From Meiothermus ruber DSM 1279 (GTDB lineage Bacteria > Deinococcota > Deinococci > Deinococcales > Thermaceae), in assembly GCF_000024425.1 (NCBI RefSeq), contig NC_013946.1, positions 992,001 to 1,056,000 of the forward strand: a DNA stretch of 64,000 bases, given 5' to 3'. This document shows positions 23,858-32,099 of the stretch, in pieces. The position numbers and the translations under genes were made by a program. Numbering within the stretch: position 1 is the first letter of the stretch; each line of letters opens with the position of its first letter. Under the pieces are notes generated by a model. The model saw nothing but the letters and a program-made list of their open reading frames with translations, searched no databases and was not told the origin of the DNA.

Positions 23858-25873
23858 TTAGTCCAGCCGGTAGCGTTCCTCGGCCAACTGGTAGAGCCGC
23901 TGCCAGATCAGCCGGTTGTAGGCCAGCACCCACAGGCCCATCACCAGCATCCCTAGCCCCACGTGGGGGTTGAACTCGCCGGTGCTCCAGCGGGCGATGT
24001 AGGCCCCCAGGCCGGTGGCGACCAGGGTGGTATCGCCCCACTGCACCACCTCGGCCACGATGCTGGCGTTCCAGCTACCCCCGGTCGCGGTGATGCCCCC
24101 GGTTACGAAAGCGGGGAAAATGGCCGGCAGGATCAGCCGCCGCCAGCGGTTCCACCCCCGCAGGCCATAGAGGCGGGCGGCCTCTTTGAGGTCGTTGGGG
24201 ATGGCCGCGCTGCCCGCGATGGCGTTGAACAGGATGTACCACTGCCCCCCCAGCACCATCAGGGGTGAGACCCAGATCTCAGGGTTGAGCCGGAAGTGCG
24301 CGATGGCCACCACAAAGAGGGGGAAGAGCAGGTTGGCCGGGAAGGCCGCGCCAAACTGGGCCAGGGGCTGCACCCACTGGGTGAGGCGGGGCCGCAGGCC
24401 CACGTAGACCCCGATGGGCAGCCAGATCAGCGTGACCAGCAGCACGAAGAAGGTCACCCGCAGGGCGGTGAAGAAGCCCAGCTTGAACACCTCGAGCACC
24501 TCCGGCCAGGCCACCTTGCCCGCCGGGGCCAGCGGGGCCTGGCAGGCCGCCGCCAGGTTGGCCGGGGCCCAGACCCCTGGCGTCTCCAGAAGGGCCTTGA
24601 GGCCGCTGCTCAGCGCCTGTCCGTCCCTGCTGGCCGCGCACAACTGGGAGAGCCAGACGCTCCCGTCGGCGCCGGGGGCGATGCCCAGGGCCGCGAAGCG
24701 CTGGGCGATCTCGGGCGATAGCTGGGTGTTGAGGTTGGGGTTGGGCCGTAGCATCTGCCCATTCCCAAAGCCCAGGCCGGGGCCCAGCAGGTAGCCCAGG
24801 AGCCCGCCCACCAGCGCCAGCGAGCCCAGGGCAATGAGCAGGTTGAACCCCAGGTCGGCCAGGTGGGAACGCAACCGTGGCTTTGGGGGCGGCTCGAGGG
24901 CCACCCCAGGCCGGTGGCCGCGGGCGCTTTTGAGCCACAGCCACTCCCAGAGGGGTTGGGGCAGCCGGGCGATGCGCTGGGAGAAGCGGGCCCGCTGCAG
25001 GAGGGTCAGCACCCAGGACTGGGCGGTGTCGCTGGACTCGGACTGCTCGAACTTGAACTTCTCGGCCCAGGCCACCACCGGGCGGAAGAGGAGCTGGTCG
25101 TAGAGCAGCACCAACAAGAACAGCGTGAGCCCGGCCCAGAGCATGGCCTGGGCGTCGGCCTGCTGGATGGCCAGGGCGATGTAGGCCCCCACCCCTGGCA
25201 GGTACTGATCCTGGTCGCGCCCCACCACGCTGATCACCTCCGAGGCCACCACGAAAAACCAGCCCCCCGAGACCGACATCATGGCGTTCCAGACCAGGTT
25301 GGGCAGGCCGAAGGGCACCTCCAGCTTCCAGAAGCGCTGCCAGGGGGAGAGCCGGAGCATGGCCGCGGCCTCCTGCAGCTCCCTGGGCACCGTGCGCAGC
25401 GAGGCATAAAAGCTGAAGGTCATGTTCCAGACCTGGGAAGTAAAGATGGCGAAGATGCTGGCGGCCTCGAGGCCGAACAGGTTCCCCCGGAACAGCCCCA
25501 AAAAGATGGCGGTGGTGGCGGTAAGGAAGCCCAGGATGGGCAGCGACTGCAAAAAGTCCAGAAGGGGGATGAGCACCCGCTCGGTGCGCGGCACCTTGGC
25601 GGCGATGGTGGCGTAGACCAGGGTAAAGGCCAGCGAGAGCAGGAGGGCGGCCAGCATCCGCAGCAGGGTGCGCAGGCCGTAGTAGGGCAGGTGGGCCGGG
25701 TTCAGGCTCACCGTGAGGTCGGGGGTGTTGGGGCCATAGGGGGCGGTGGCCCCCCGCAGGGCCAGGGTGAGCAGGAGCAGGAGCACCAAGACCCCCGGAA
25801 TCACCACCAGATCCCAGCGCGAGAAGGGTGCGCGGGGCCGCAAGACCTCGGGGGAGGGGAAGACCCGCCTCAT
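23858..25873 (-). CDS. ABC transporter permease, two fused membrane domains
   Basis: A 671-residue inner-membrane protein with two tandem binding-protein-dependent permease domains. The two EAA loops are visible: EAAAMLRLSPWQRFWKLEVP in the first half and EAARLYGLRGWNRWRRLIL in the second. A soluble linker of about 150 residues lies between them. The two halves would form both transmembrane subunits of one importer, paired with the ATPase downstream. Its start overlaps the kinase stop by 4 bp. No substrate-binding protein gene is nearby, so the periplasmic component is either encoded elsewhere or replaced by the linker. Confidence 0.9.
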   Translation of the reverse strand: MRRVFPSPEVLRPRAPFSRWDLVVIPGVLVLLLLLTLALRGATAPYGPNTPDLTVSLNPAHLPYYGLRTLLRMLAALLLSLAFTLVYATIAAKVPRTERVLIPLLDFLQSLPILGFLTATTAIFLGLFRGNLFGLEAASIFAIFTSQVWNMTFSFYASLRTVPRELQEAAAMLRLSPWQRFWKLEVPFGLPNLVWNAMMSVSGGWFFVVASEVISVVGRDQDQYLPGVGAYIALAIQQADAQAMLWAGLTLFLLVLLYDQLLFRPVVAWAEKFKFEQSESSDTAQSWVLTLLQRARFSQRIARLPQPLWEWLWLKSARGHRPGVALEPPPKPRLRSHLADLGFNLLIALGSLALVGGLLGYLLGPGLGFGNGQMLRPNPNLNTQLSPEIAQRFAALGIAPGADGSVWLSQLCAASRDGQALSSGLKALLETPGVWAPANLAAACQAPLAPAGKVAWPEVLEVFKLGFFTALRVTFFVLLVTLIWLPIGVYVGLRPRLTQWVQPLAQFGAAFPANLLFPLFVVAIAHFRLNPEIWVSPLMVLGGQWYILFNAIAGSAAIPNDLKEAARLYGLRGWNRWRRLILPAIFPAFVTGGITATGGSWNASIVAEVVQWGDTTLVATGLGAYIARWSTGEFNPHVGLGMLVMGLWVLAYNRLIWQRLYQLAEERYRLD

Positions 25874-26541
25874 GGGCGCCCTCCCTGGCTCTGGTGTTTG
25901 AGCAGGGCCAGCACGGCCTCCTCGGCACCTGGTTCATCGGCGGCGATGATGGGGATGCGGTGGAGGCGTGCCCGGCGCTCGAGGGCCTCCTGCAAAGCCC
26001 TTACCTGGCTGAAGTGAGCCAGCGCCTCGCCGGCATCGCGCCGGGTCGTCTGTGCGCGCTGCTTCAGGCGGCGCAGGTGCTCCTGGGGTGAGCGCACCAC
26101 CAACAAAACCGTAACGTTGAGGGGGTATCCGGCCCGGATGGGGTGGCCGGGCAGCAGGTGAACACCCTCGAGCACGAGCGAGCGGCCCTCCCGGGCCACC
26201 CGGCTGGCTACGGCCTGCACGCCTTTTTCCAGCAGACGGGCCTGGGTTTGTAGCCCCTGGAAGACCTTCGGGGTTTTGAGCCCATTTTGCGGTAGCAGCC
26301 GCCAGGCAGTGTAGGAGTGCGCGTGTAGCTCCGGGTAGAACTCCGCCGGGTAGGCGGTGCGCAGGGCCTCGCGCAGGTGGTCGGTGGTCTCGAGGTGGGC
26401 GCCGAGCCTTTGGGCTAGTTGTCCGGCCAGCGCGGATTTCCCCACCCCACTCACCCCGCCCACCATCAGGCAAAACGGTGGGAGTGGGAAGGAGGTACCA
26501 ATGGGGTTGGCTAGAAGGTGCTGCTTCAGGATGCTGAGCAT
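25870..26541 (-). CDS. P-loop kinase, 2-phosphoglycerate-kinase-like
   Basis: A 223-residue P-loop protein: Walker A GGVSGVGKSALA near residues 28-39, then TTDHLREALR and LVLEGVHLLPG, the layout of archaeal 2-phosphoglycerate kinases and related small-molecule kinases. The phosphate acceptor cannot be read from the sequence. It is the first gene of the operon with the ABC permease (4-bp overlap) and ATPase, hinting that it phosphorylates the imported compound or a related metabolite. Its ribosome binding site AAGGAGG lies inside a terminator hairpin that ends 7 nt before the ATG, so translation and transcription are probably controlled by the leader. Confidence 0.7.
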   Translation of the reverse strand: MLSILKQHLLANPIGTSFPLPPFCLMVGGVSGVGKSALAGQLAQRLGAHLETTDHLREALRTAYPAEFYPELHAHSYTAWRLLPQNGLKTPKVFQGLQTQARLLEKGVQAVASRVAREGRSLVLEGVHLLPGHPIRAGYPLNVTVLLVVRSPQEHLRRLKQRAQTTRRDAGEALAHFSQVRALQEALERRARLHRIPIIAADEPGAEEAVLALLKHQSQGGRP

Positions 26542-26542
26542 G

Positions 26543-26580
26543 AAAAAACCTCCTTGGGTTCGGCGGTGTCCCCAAGGAGG
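26543..26580 (-). terminator. Terminator hairpin enclosing the Shine-Dalgarno of the kinase operon
   Basis: On the minus strand CCTCCTTGGG (26571-26580) pairs perfectly over 10 bp with CCCAAGGAGG (26549-26558), loop of 12 nt, followed at once by six T (26543-26548) and the ATG at 26541. The 3' arm contains the ribosome binding site AAGGAGG. The structure would stop transcription and also hide the ribosome binding site. Confidence 0.85.
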
Positions 26581-26602
26581 CTGGCCGGGCGGGCCTATGG
26601 CA

Positions 26603-26678
26603 GGAGCACGGCACCCCCAGGGGGACTTGGCTTGGGACTGTAACTACCAGCGTCTTCCATCTGGGGTGCGTCGGCTCC
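26603..26678 (-). ncRNA. Candidate riboswitch aptamer in the kinase-ABC operon leader
   Basis: In the transcript a 5-bp stem GGAGC/GCTCC (26674-26678 with 26603-26607) and a GCACCCC-AG/CTGGGGGTGC stem (26661-26669 with 26611-26620) are joined by an asymmetric CGAC/CGT internal loop and cap a 40-nt apical region containing a possible CTG/CAG hairpin. It lies between a consensus promoter and a terminator that contains the ribosome binding site, the usual riboswitch order. I cannot match it to a known class by eye. Confidence 0.5.
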
Positions 26679-26714
26679 TTTCTTTAGGGGTTTCGAGGCT
26701 TTGAGCCCTGGGCG

Positions 26715-26743
26715 ATTATGGGCGGCGCTGGGCCGGTTGTCAA
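26715..26743 (-). promoter_or_regulatory. Consensus promoter of the kinase-ABC operon
   Basis: TTGACA (26738-26743), a 17-bp spacer, then CATAAT (26715-26720), read on the minus strand. Transcription would start near 26708, giving a 167-nt leader. Confidence 0.85.
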
Positions 26744-26775
26744 GGGCTGCTGGTAGAACTCACCAGGGGGCTGTG

Positions 26776-29700
26776 TCAGGCAAGCTGGACATCCATTGCG
26801 AGCTGGTAGGCCTGCTCGAGGCTCGAGGCCGGGATCTGCTCGTCGGTGCCCAGGGCCTCCCGGGCCTGCTGGATGTACGCCTCGAGGTTCCGCCGGGTTT
26901 GTGGGGGTAGCTTGGTTGGGGCCTGCTGATCCCAGCGCTGCACCGAGGCTGCAATTTGCAGGGCCAGGGCCGGCTGCTGCAGGGCCAGCAGGGCCTGCGC
27001 GCAGCTTGCGAGCGCCAGGGCCAGCGAGGCCACCTGGCCCATCTGCCGGAAGAGAAAAAGGCTTTCCATCAGCAGCGGCCAGGCCTCAAGGGGGCGCCCG
27101 CCTTGCAGCAAGCGGCCGGCGATGTTGGTGTAGGCGTTGGCGATGCCCTGCTGATCCCCGAGCCGCCGCTTGATTGCGAGGCTTTCGTACAGCCAGCGCA
27201 GGGCTTCCTCAGAGCTTTCACTGACCACCGCCAGGTTGCCCAGGGCGTAGGCGACGCCTTTTTCATCGCCGATTTGCCGCTTGACCTCGAGGCTACGCAG
27301 AAAGTAGGCCCTGGCTGCGCGGTCCTGTCCTTGCAGCCCGTGGACGATACCGATGTCGTTAAGGGTGGTGGACTCGCCATAGCGGTCGCCAATTTCCTGC
27401 CTGAGGGCCAGGGCTTCCTCGAAGGCTGCCAGCGCCTGCGCGAACTCGCCCGATTCGCGCAGCAGCAGCCCTTTCATGTGCAGGGCCTCGGCCAGCAGCC
27501 AGGGGTCGTGCAGGGCCCGGCTGGTCTGGAGGCTTTGCTCCAGCAGGGCCATGCTCTGGGCCCAAAGCCCCAGGTTCTTGAGCTGCAAGGCCAGCGACTG
27601 CTGGGTTCGGGCCTGTACCGCCGGGGGAACCGGCCCAGGCATCTCCAGAAAAACCTGGTGCCAGTGGGCGGTTTCGCGGTAGAAGCCGTGCCAGGCGTAG
27701 AAATGGCTGAGCCAAGTAGCCATCTGTTGGCCCTGGGTAGCCCGGCCCAGGTTGCGCAGGGTGGAAAAAGCCAGCCGCAGGTTATCGAACTCGAGCTTCA
27801 TGCGCCGCACCCAGCGGCTCTGCTCAGGGCCCTGCAGGGCGGGCTCGGCCCGCTGGGCCAGGCCCCAGAAGTACTCGGCGTGTGCGGCCAGGCTGTGCTC
27901 GAGCGCTTCTGGAGACAGCCTCTCGAGAGCGAATTGCCGCAGCAGCTCGTGCATCAGGTAGCGCCCCTCGTGGTGGGGGTCGCGCTGCACGAGCGAGAGG
28001 TTGACCAGCCCCAGCAGGCCCGAGACCGAAGCCCCGGCCACCGGCGCCGCCCCCTCGCGGTCGAAGCCGCCGCGGAAGACCGAGAGCCGGGCTAGGATGT
28101 GCTGTTCCTCGGGGTGCAGTAGCTTCCACGACGACTCGAACACCGCTTGCAGCGAGCGGTGGCGCTCGGGACGGGCCTCGTCGCCCTCGGGCGAGGCCAG
28201 GAAGCCCAGGTTCGTCTCGATCTCCTGGGCGATCTCGCCCAGGCTAAGCACCTTGGCCCAGGCCGCGGCCAGCTCCAGCCCCAGCGGCAGGCCCTCCACC
28301 ACCCGGCAGATCCGACGCGCGGCCTCGAGCTCGCTTTGGCTCAGGTGCAGGCCGGGGTTGACCCGTCGGATGGCCTGTAGCAGCAGCCGCAGGGCTGCCG
28401 AATGACCCCCTTCCCCCTCCAGCGCCAGCCCCTCCAGCGGCAAGACCCATTCTTCTGAAAGCCCCAGGCGCTCGCGCGAGGTCACCAGCAGGGTAAGGCC
28501 GGGCAGGGCCTGTAAGAGGGCGCGCAGGAACTCGCCCGCCTCGAGCAGGTGCTCGAAGTTGTCCAGCACCCACAGCACCTGGCGGCCTGTGAAGTGCTGT
28601 ACCAGGCTTTCCTGGGGGTCGCCCGTGGCCTTGAGTCCGAACTCCTGCACCAGCCGGCTCGGCAAGTCCTGGGCCCGATCCAGGCCGGCCAGGGCCACGA
28701 AGTAGGCGCCGTCGCGGTAGAGGTGGGCCACCTCGAGCGCGGCCTGCATGGCCAGGTGGGTCTTGCCCATGCCCCCCGGGGCCACCAGCGTGACCAGGCG
28801 GCGCTCGCCCAGCAGTTGCTTGAGCTCCAGCAACTCACGGTCGCGTCCGATCAGGCTGTGCTTGGGGGTGGGCAGGGCCGGTGCGGGCAAGGGCAGCGGC
28901 TCGGCCTCCTCGAGCCTTCGGGCAAAGTCGGGGCTGAGGCTGTAGCCTTTGCTGCCCATGCGCAAGACCCCGCTGCGCTCAGCCTGCTCCAGCCGCGCCA
29001 GCAAGGGCCCGGGCCAGCCGCCCGAAGCCTGCCAGAGCCACTGCACGAAGGCCTCGGGGCCCTCCCAGCGCAGGCGGCTGCGTAACAGGATGCGGGCCGA
29101 CTCGAGCGAGAGGGCCGGTAGCGGTAGCTCCTCGACCAGCGGGGGCACCGGCCACTCGATCCCGCTCTCAACCACAGCCACACCCATCACCGGCCCCTGC
29201 GGGTCGGCCAGCAGCTCGGCGATCACCTTGCGGCTGGCCGCGTCAAGCTCCGCTGGCCGATCTACCAGCCACAGCACCGCCCCCTCCAGCGCCCGCAGGG
29301 CCGCGCTGCCCCGCTGGATCACCGCCTCGGTGAGCTCGAGGCCTGCTCCATCCAGCAGCGCGCCGTAAGGGTGGGTGGCGTAGGCCCGCCGGCCCGTGAG
29401 CCAGAAGGTGCGGTAGCCCAGCAGCTGGGCCTGGCGCTGGACTTCCTCGAGGAAGCGGGTATGCCCGGCCCCGCTGGGGCCCAGCGATCGCAACAAACCG
29501 CGGTGGTGTTTGGGTAGGGTGCGCAGGAAGTGTTGTAAACCGAGCTGCACGGCCTCGCGCTCGAGCCAGCGGGTGGAGGGGGCCTCCTCCGCGCCCTGGG
29601 CCTCGGCCAGCCGGGCGCGCCCCTGCCGCTTGGCAGCCAGCAGGTTCTGGTCGGCCCGCGCAAAAAGCGTCTCGGGGCTGTCGGCTCCAGCCGGGCTGGT

Positions 29701-30090
29701 CGCCAGCCCAATGCTCAGGGTTAGGGAAAGGGGTGGGTCGCCCGCGAAAGGCCGTGACTGAACCACGCTCAGAAGCCGCTCGGCCAGCAGAGCGGCCTGG
29801 GTGTGTTCGGTGCCGGGCAGCAGCAGCACGAACTCGTCGCCACCGTAGCGAAAAAGGAGGTCGCCCGTACGGATTGCGCCCTGGATGCGCTCAACCAGCT
29901 CCCGCAGGATGGCGTCGCCGCGCGGGTGGCCGAAGGCGTCGTTGATACTCTTGAAGTGGTCGAGATCCAGCACCAGCAGGGCGGTCTCCTCGCCGGTCAG
30001 CTGGGCTGCGTGGAGGGTGGCCTCGAGGGTGGGGAACAGCGCGGCCCGGCTCAGCGCCCCGGTCAAAGGGTCGAACTGCGGCGAGATCAT
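26776..30090 (-). CDS. GGDEF diguanylate cyclase fused to STAND-type ATPase and TPR repeats
   Basis: A 1104-residue cytoplasmic protein. Residues 1-165 form a GGDEF domain with the catalytic GGDEF at 83-87 and, five residues before it, an RTGD (74-77) inhibitory-site motif, so it should make cyclic di-GMP with product feedback. A first P-loop-like region follows (GPSGAGHT at 204-211, with His replacing the catalytic Lys). A second, intact one has Walker A APGGMGKTH near 437-445, then VLWVLDNFEHLL (Walker B-like) and LLVTSRERL, an NB-ARC/MalT-like STAND module. The last 300 residues are TPRs (GDRYGESTTLNDIGIVHGLQ; GDEKGVAYALGNLAVV). ATG 30090 starts the GGDEF fold. The input signal is unknown; STAND-TPR parts usually sense a ligand by oligomerising. 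A TAGAAT at 30114-30119 may be its -10. Confidence 0.88.
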   Translation of the reverse strand: MISPQFDPLTGALSRAALFPTLEATLHAAQLTGEETALLVLDLDHFKSINDAFGHPRGDAILRELVERIQGAIRTGDLLFRYGGDEFVLLLPGTEHTQAALLAERLLSVVQSRPFAGDPPLSLTLSIGLATSPAGADSPETLFARADQNLLAAKRQGRARLAEAQGAEEAPSTRWLEREAVQLGLQHFLRTLPKHHRGLLRSLGPSGAGHTRFLEEVQRQAQLLGYRTFWLTGRRAYATHPYGALLDGAGLELTEAVIQRGSAALRALEGAVLWLVDRPAELDAASRKVIAELLADPQGPVMGVAVVESGIEWPVPPLVEELPLPALSLESARILLRSRLRWEGPEAFVQWLWQASGGWPGPLLARLEQAERSGVLRMGSKGYSLSPDFARRLEEAEPLPLPAPALPTPKHSLIGRDRELLELKQLLGERRLVTLVAPGGMGKTHLAMQAALEVAHLYRDGAYFVALAGLDRAQDLPSRLVQEFGLKATGDPQESLVQHFTGRQVLWVLDNFEHLLEAGEFLRALLQALPGLTLLVTSRERLGLSEEWVLPLEGLALEGEGGHSAALRLLLQAIRRVNPGLHLSQSELEAARRICRVVEGLPLGLELAAAWAKVLSLGEIAQEIETNLGFLASPEGDEARPERHRSLQAVFESSWKLLHPEEQHILARLSVFRGGFDREGAAPVAGASVSGLLGLVNLSLVQRDPHHEGRYLMHELLRQFALERLSPEALEHSLAAHAEYFWGLAQRAEPALQGPEQSRWVRRMKLEFDNLRLAFSTLRNLGRATQGQQMATWLSHFYAWHGFYRETAHWHQVFLEMPGPVPPAVQARTQQSLALQLKNLGLWAQSMALLEQSLQTSRALHDPWLLAEALHMKGLLLRESGEFAQALAAFEEALALRQEIGDRYGESTTLNDIGIVHGLQGQDRAARAYFLRSLEVKRQIGDEKGVAYALGNLAVVSESSEEALRWLYESLAIKRRLGDQQGIANAYTNIAGRLLQGGRPLEAWPLLMESLFLFRQMGQVASLALALASCAQALLALQQPALALQIAASVQRWDQQAPTKLPPQTRRNLEAYIQQAREALGTDEQIPASSLEQAYQLAMDVQLA

Positions 30091-30209
30091 GGGCGGCCCT
30101 CGATCATGAAGCCATTCTACCGACGAAAGAGCCGGTTTCTTGTGATGCGCTTTGCTCGAGCCGCTTATTGTGTTTTCGCCTGGGCTTTGGATCCGGCCCA
30201 GCACCAAAG

Positions 30210-30233
30210 GGACTGCCTCGAGCGAGGCAGTCC
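30210..30233 (-). terminator. Perfect 11-bp inverted repeat between tatA and the GGDEF gene
   Basis: GGACTGCCTCG/CGAGGCAGTCC with a 2-nt centre. It lies 67 bp past the tatA stop and upstream of the GGDEF gene, so it is probably the tatA-side terminator. Its compactness would also suit an operator. Confidence 0.5.
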
Positions 30234-30299
30234 ATGATTGGTTTTTGGCGCTCAACAGGACGGCTTGATCGGAGTGCTGTGCTTGAAGGCCATCTCTAC

Positions 30300-30485
30300 C
30301 TATCGGGGATTTTGCTGTGCGCCCAGGTCAAGCGGCTTTGCTTCCTCGTGAATGGCGCTGGCTCCTTTCTTGAACTCTCTAATCGCTTCCCCCAAGCCCC
30401 GGGCCAGCTCAGGTAGTTTGCGCGGGCCGAAGAGCAGCAGGGCCACCAGCAGGATAACAGCCATCTCGGGAAATCCGAGGTTCAC
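30300..30485 (-). CDS. tatA: Twin-arginine translocase TatA/E-type subunit
   Basis: A 61-residue membrane protein: an N-terminal transmembrane helix with PEMAVILLVALLLFGPRKLPEL, the hallmark FGPxKLPEL hinge, then an amphipathic helix (LGEAIREFKKGA) and a short tail. It forms the pore-like component of the Tat pathway for folded proteins. The start is GTG 30485, placed by a GAGGAGG Shine-Dalgarno. No tatC or tatB is adjacent. It follows the ComEA-like gene by 45 bp in the same direction. Confidence 0.9.
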   Translation of the reverse strand: MNLGFPEMAVILLVALLLFGPRKLPELARGLGEAIREFKKGASAIHEEAKPLDLGAQQNPR

Positions 30486-30530
30486 GCGTTTCCTCCTCGC
30501 ACGCCGTGGAAGGGGCGCTGACCGACGGGC

Positions 30531-30842
30531 TTAGTTGAACAGCACGTGGGGAGCGATCTTCTTCCAGAGTGAGGGACTGATGCCCTTGACCTTGCTCTGA
30601 AGGTCGTGGGCATTCTTGTAGGGCCGGTGCTTGATGATCTCCTGGGCCAGCTTGGGCCCGATGCCGGGCAGGGTCTCGAGCTGCGCCAGGGTGGCGGTGT
30701 TGATGTGCACAGGGGCGATCTTTGCGGCCACCGTGGTCTTGCTAGCCGCCGTTGCGCTTCCCGAGGAAGCGAAGGCCATCAGCGAGCCGCCCACCACGGT
30801 TAGTGCAGCCAAAAGCAAACCCAGAGACTTTTTCAGACGCAT
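30531..30842 (-). CDS. ComEA-like helix-hairpin-helix protein
   Basis: A 103-residue exported protein. A signal peptide or membrane anchor (LGLLLAALTVVGGSLMAFA) precedes one helix-hairpin-helix motif, INTATLAQLETLPGIGPKLA, typical of ComEA-type DNA-binding domains used in natural transformation. ATG 30842 is placed by AAGGAGAGG. The protein could bind incoming DNA at the membrane; competence genes are not otherwise adjacent, so that role is inferred from the fold. Confidence 0.8.
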   Translation of the reverse strand: MRLKKSLGLLLAALTVVGGSLMAFASSGSATAASKTTVAAKIAPVHINTATLAQLETLPGIGPKLAQEIIKHRPYKNAHDLQSKVKGISPSLWKKIAPHVLFN

Positions 30843-30947
30843 AATCCTCTCCTTCTGTGACCCAGGCACGACATGTGGTAAAGATAGGTCACGGTCGATA
30901 CTGTGAGGCCAGGGCGTGAAGGCAGAATGAATTGCCTGCGCTGAAAC

Positions 30948-31466
30948 TTAGCGGTTGCGGCTCGACTTGATGTGGCGCACCTTGTGTACGGTGGGCTCCT
31001 GGGAGGGCACCACCGAGATGGTGCCGTCGATCTCCAGCACGGCCGAGGCCACCTGCTCGGTTCGGCTGACCCCGTGCTCGCGCAAAGCCGCCTCGAGCTC
31101 CTCGAGCTTGATCCCCTCGCGCCGCAGGGCCTCGTGGAGGATCTGGCCGTTCTGGATAAGCAGGGTGGGGCGGCCCTCGAGGTGCTGGCGCAGGGGGCTG
31201 CTGGCCACCGCGCGGTTGAGCAGGAGCAGGATGGCCGCGGCCAGCAAGCCGCCGGTGAGGCTGTTGTCGGGGCCGATCATGGCGTTCTGTACCGCGTTGG
31301 ACAGCAGCAGCAGGGTGAGCAGGTCGAAGGGGGTCATCTGGCCCAGGGTGCGCTTGCCGGCCAGCCGCAACAGCAGCAGCAACCCCACATAGACCACCGC
31401 CACCCGCAAGGCGGTGAACAGCAGCGTCACGCCGTCGCCCAGGGTTTGTATCAGTGCTTCGTTCAT
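30948..31466 (-). CDS. DUF421/YetF-type membrane protein
   Basis: A 172-residue protein with two to three N-terminal transmembrane helices (VAVVYVGLLLLLRLAGKRTLGQMTP), then a soluble YetF domain (GRPTLLIQNGQILHEALRREG). The RLAGKRTLGQMTPFDLL segment is diagnostic of the DUF421 family, whose function is not settled. ATG 31466 follows AAGGAG and overlaps the GNAT stop by 4 bp, so the two genes are translationally coupled. A longer open frame (to 31829) is antisense-like and lacks family similarity. Confidence 0.85.
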   Translation of the reverse strand: MNEALIQTLGDGVTLLFTALRVAVVYVGLLLLLRLAGKRTLGQMTPFDLLTLLLLSNAVQNAMIGPDNSLTGGLLAAAILLLLNRAVASSPLRQHLEGRPTLLIQNGQILHEALRREGIKLEELEAALREHGVSRTEQVASAVLEIDGTISVVPSQEPTVHKVRHIKSSRNR

Positions 31467-32089
31467 GCCAGCTCCTTGACCATTACCAGATGCACCGCGT
31501 CGCGCCCCAGCCAGGGGCGCCACAGGGGGCTGCGGGCCTCGCGCCAGATGCAAAAGCCCATGCGCTCGTAGAGCCGCAGCGCCGCCGCATTCTCGCGCGT
31601 GGTGGAAAGCTGCACCCCGGGCAGGCCCTGCTGGCGCAGGGCCTCGAGGTGGGCGTGCAAAAGCGCCTGGCCCAGCCCCCGGCCCCGCCCCTCGGGCAGC
31701 AGGTTGATGTGCAACTGAACGGGATAGGCAGCGGTGGGGGCGTGGGGTAGGGCATAGCGGAGCAGGCGCCCCAGGTAGGCCAGCGAAGGCCACAACTGCG
31801 GATAATCGCCCCGCAGCGCCCGCCTGCAAAGCCAGGGCAGGGCGTGCAGCAAGTGACGGCGGTAGGCGCTGAGGCGGGCACCCAGGATATAGCCCACCGG
31901 TGCCTCCTCGGCAAAGGCTATAAAGCTCCCCAGGCCCGCCGGGCCCAGGTAGGGCCGCACCCAGAGGTCGGTGAAGAGGGTGGCATCGGGGAAGAAGCGT
32001 CGGGCGCTCTCGCCGAAAAAGCCTGTTGCGTAGGCGATATGGCCGAGGGCCTCGAGGTCTTCCATGCGGACTTCACGGATTTTATCCAT
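31463..32089 (-). CDS. GNAT-family N-acetyltransferase
   Basis: A 208-residue acetyl-CoA-dependent transferase. It starts IREVRMEDLEAL; the acetyl-CoA motif A is seen as LLPEGRGRGLGQALL and the C-terminal motif B as NAAALRLYERMGFCIW. The substrate is unknown. The start ATG 32089 lies 10 bp from the divergent PIG-L gene start; both appear leaderless. It is coupled to the DUF421 gene downstream. Confidence 0.87.
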   Translation of the reverse strand: MDKIREVRMEDLEALGHIAYATGFFGESARRFFPDATLFTDLWVRPYLGPAGLGSFIAFAEEAPVGYILGARLSAYRRHLLHALPWLCRRALRGDYPQLWPSLAYLGRLLRYALPHAPTAAYPVQLHINLLPEGRGRGLGQALLHAHLEALRQQGLPGVQLSTTRENAAALRLYERMGFCIWREARSPLWRPWLGRDAVHLVMVKELA

Positions 32090-32099
32090 AATAGCTCAC

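Noticed and set aside
24279-25937. A 552-residue minus-strand frame inside the ABC permease gene
   Set aside because: Ala/Gly/Pro/Arg-rich translation in another frame of the permease. The permease frame has TM helices and EAA loops.
26542-26743. TPP, cobalamin or cyclic di-GMP riboswitch in the kinase-ABC leader
   Set aside because: The conserved boxes I know for these classes are not present in order; only the general aptamer-plus-terminator layout is.
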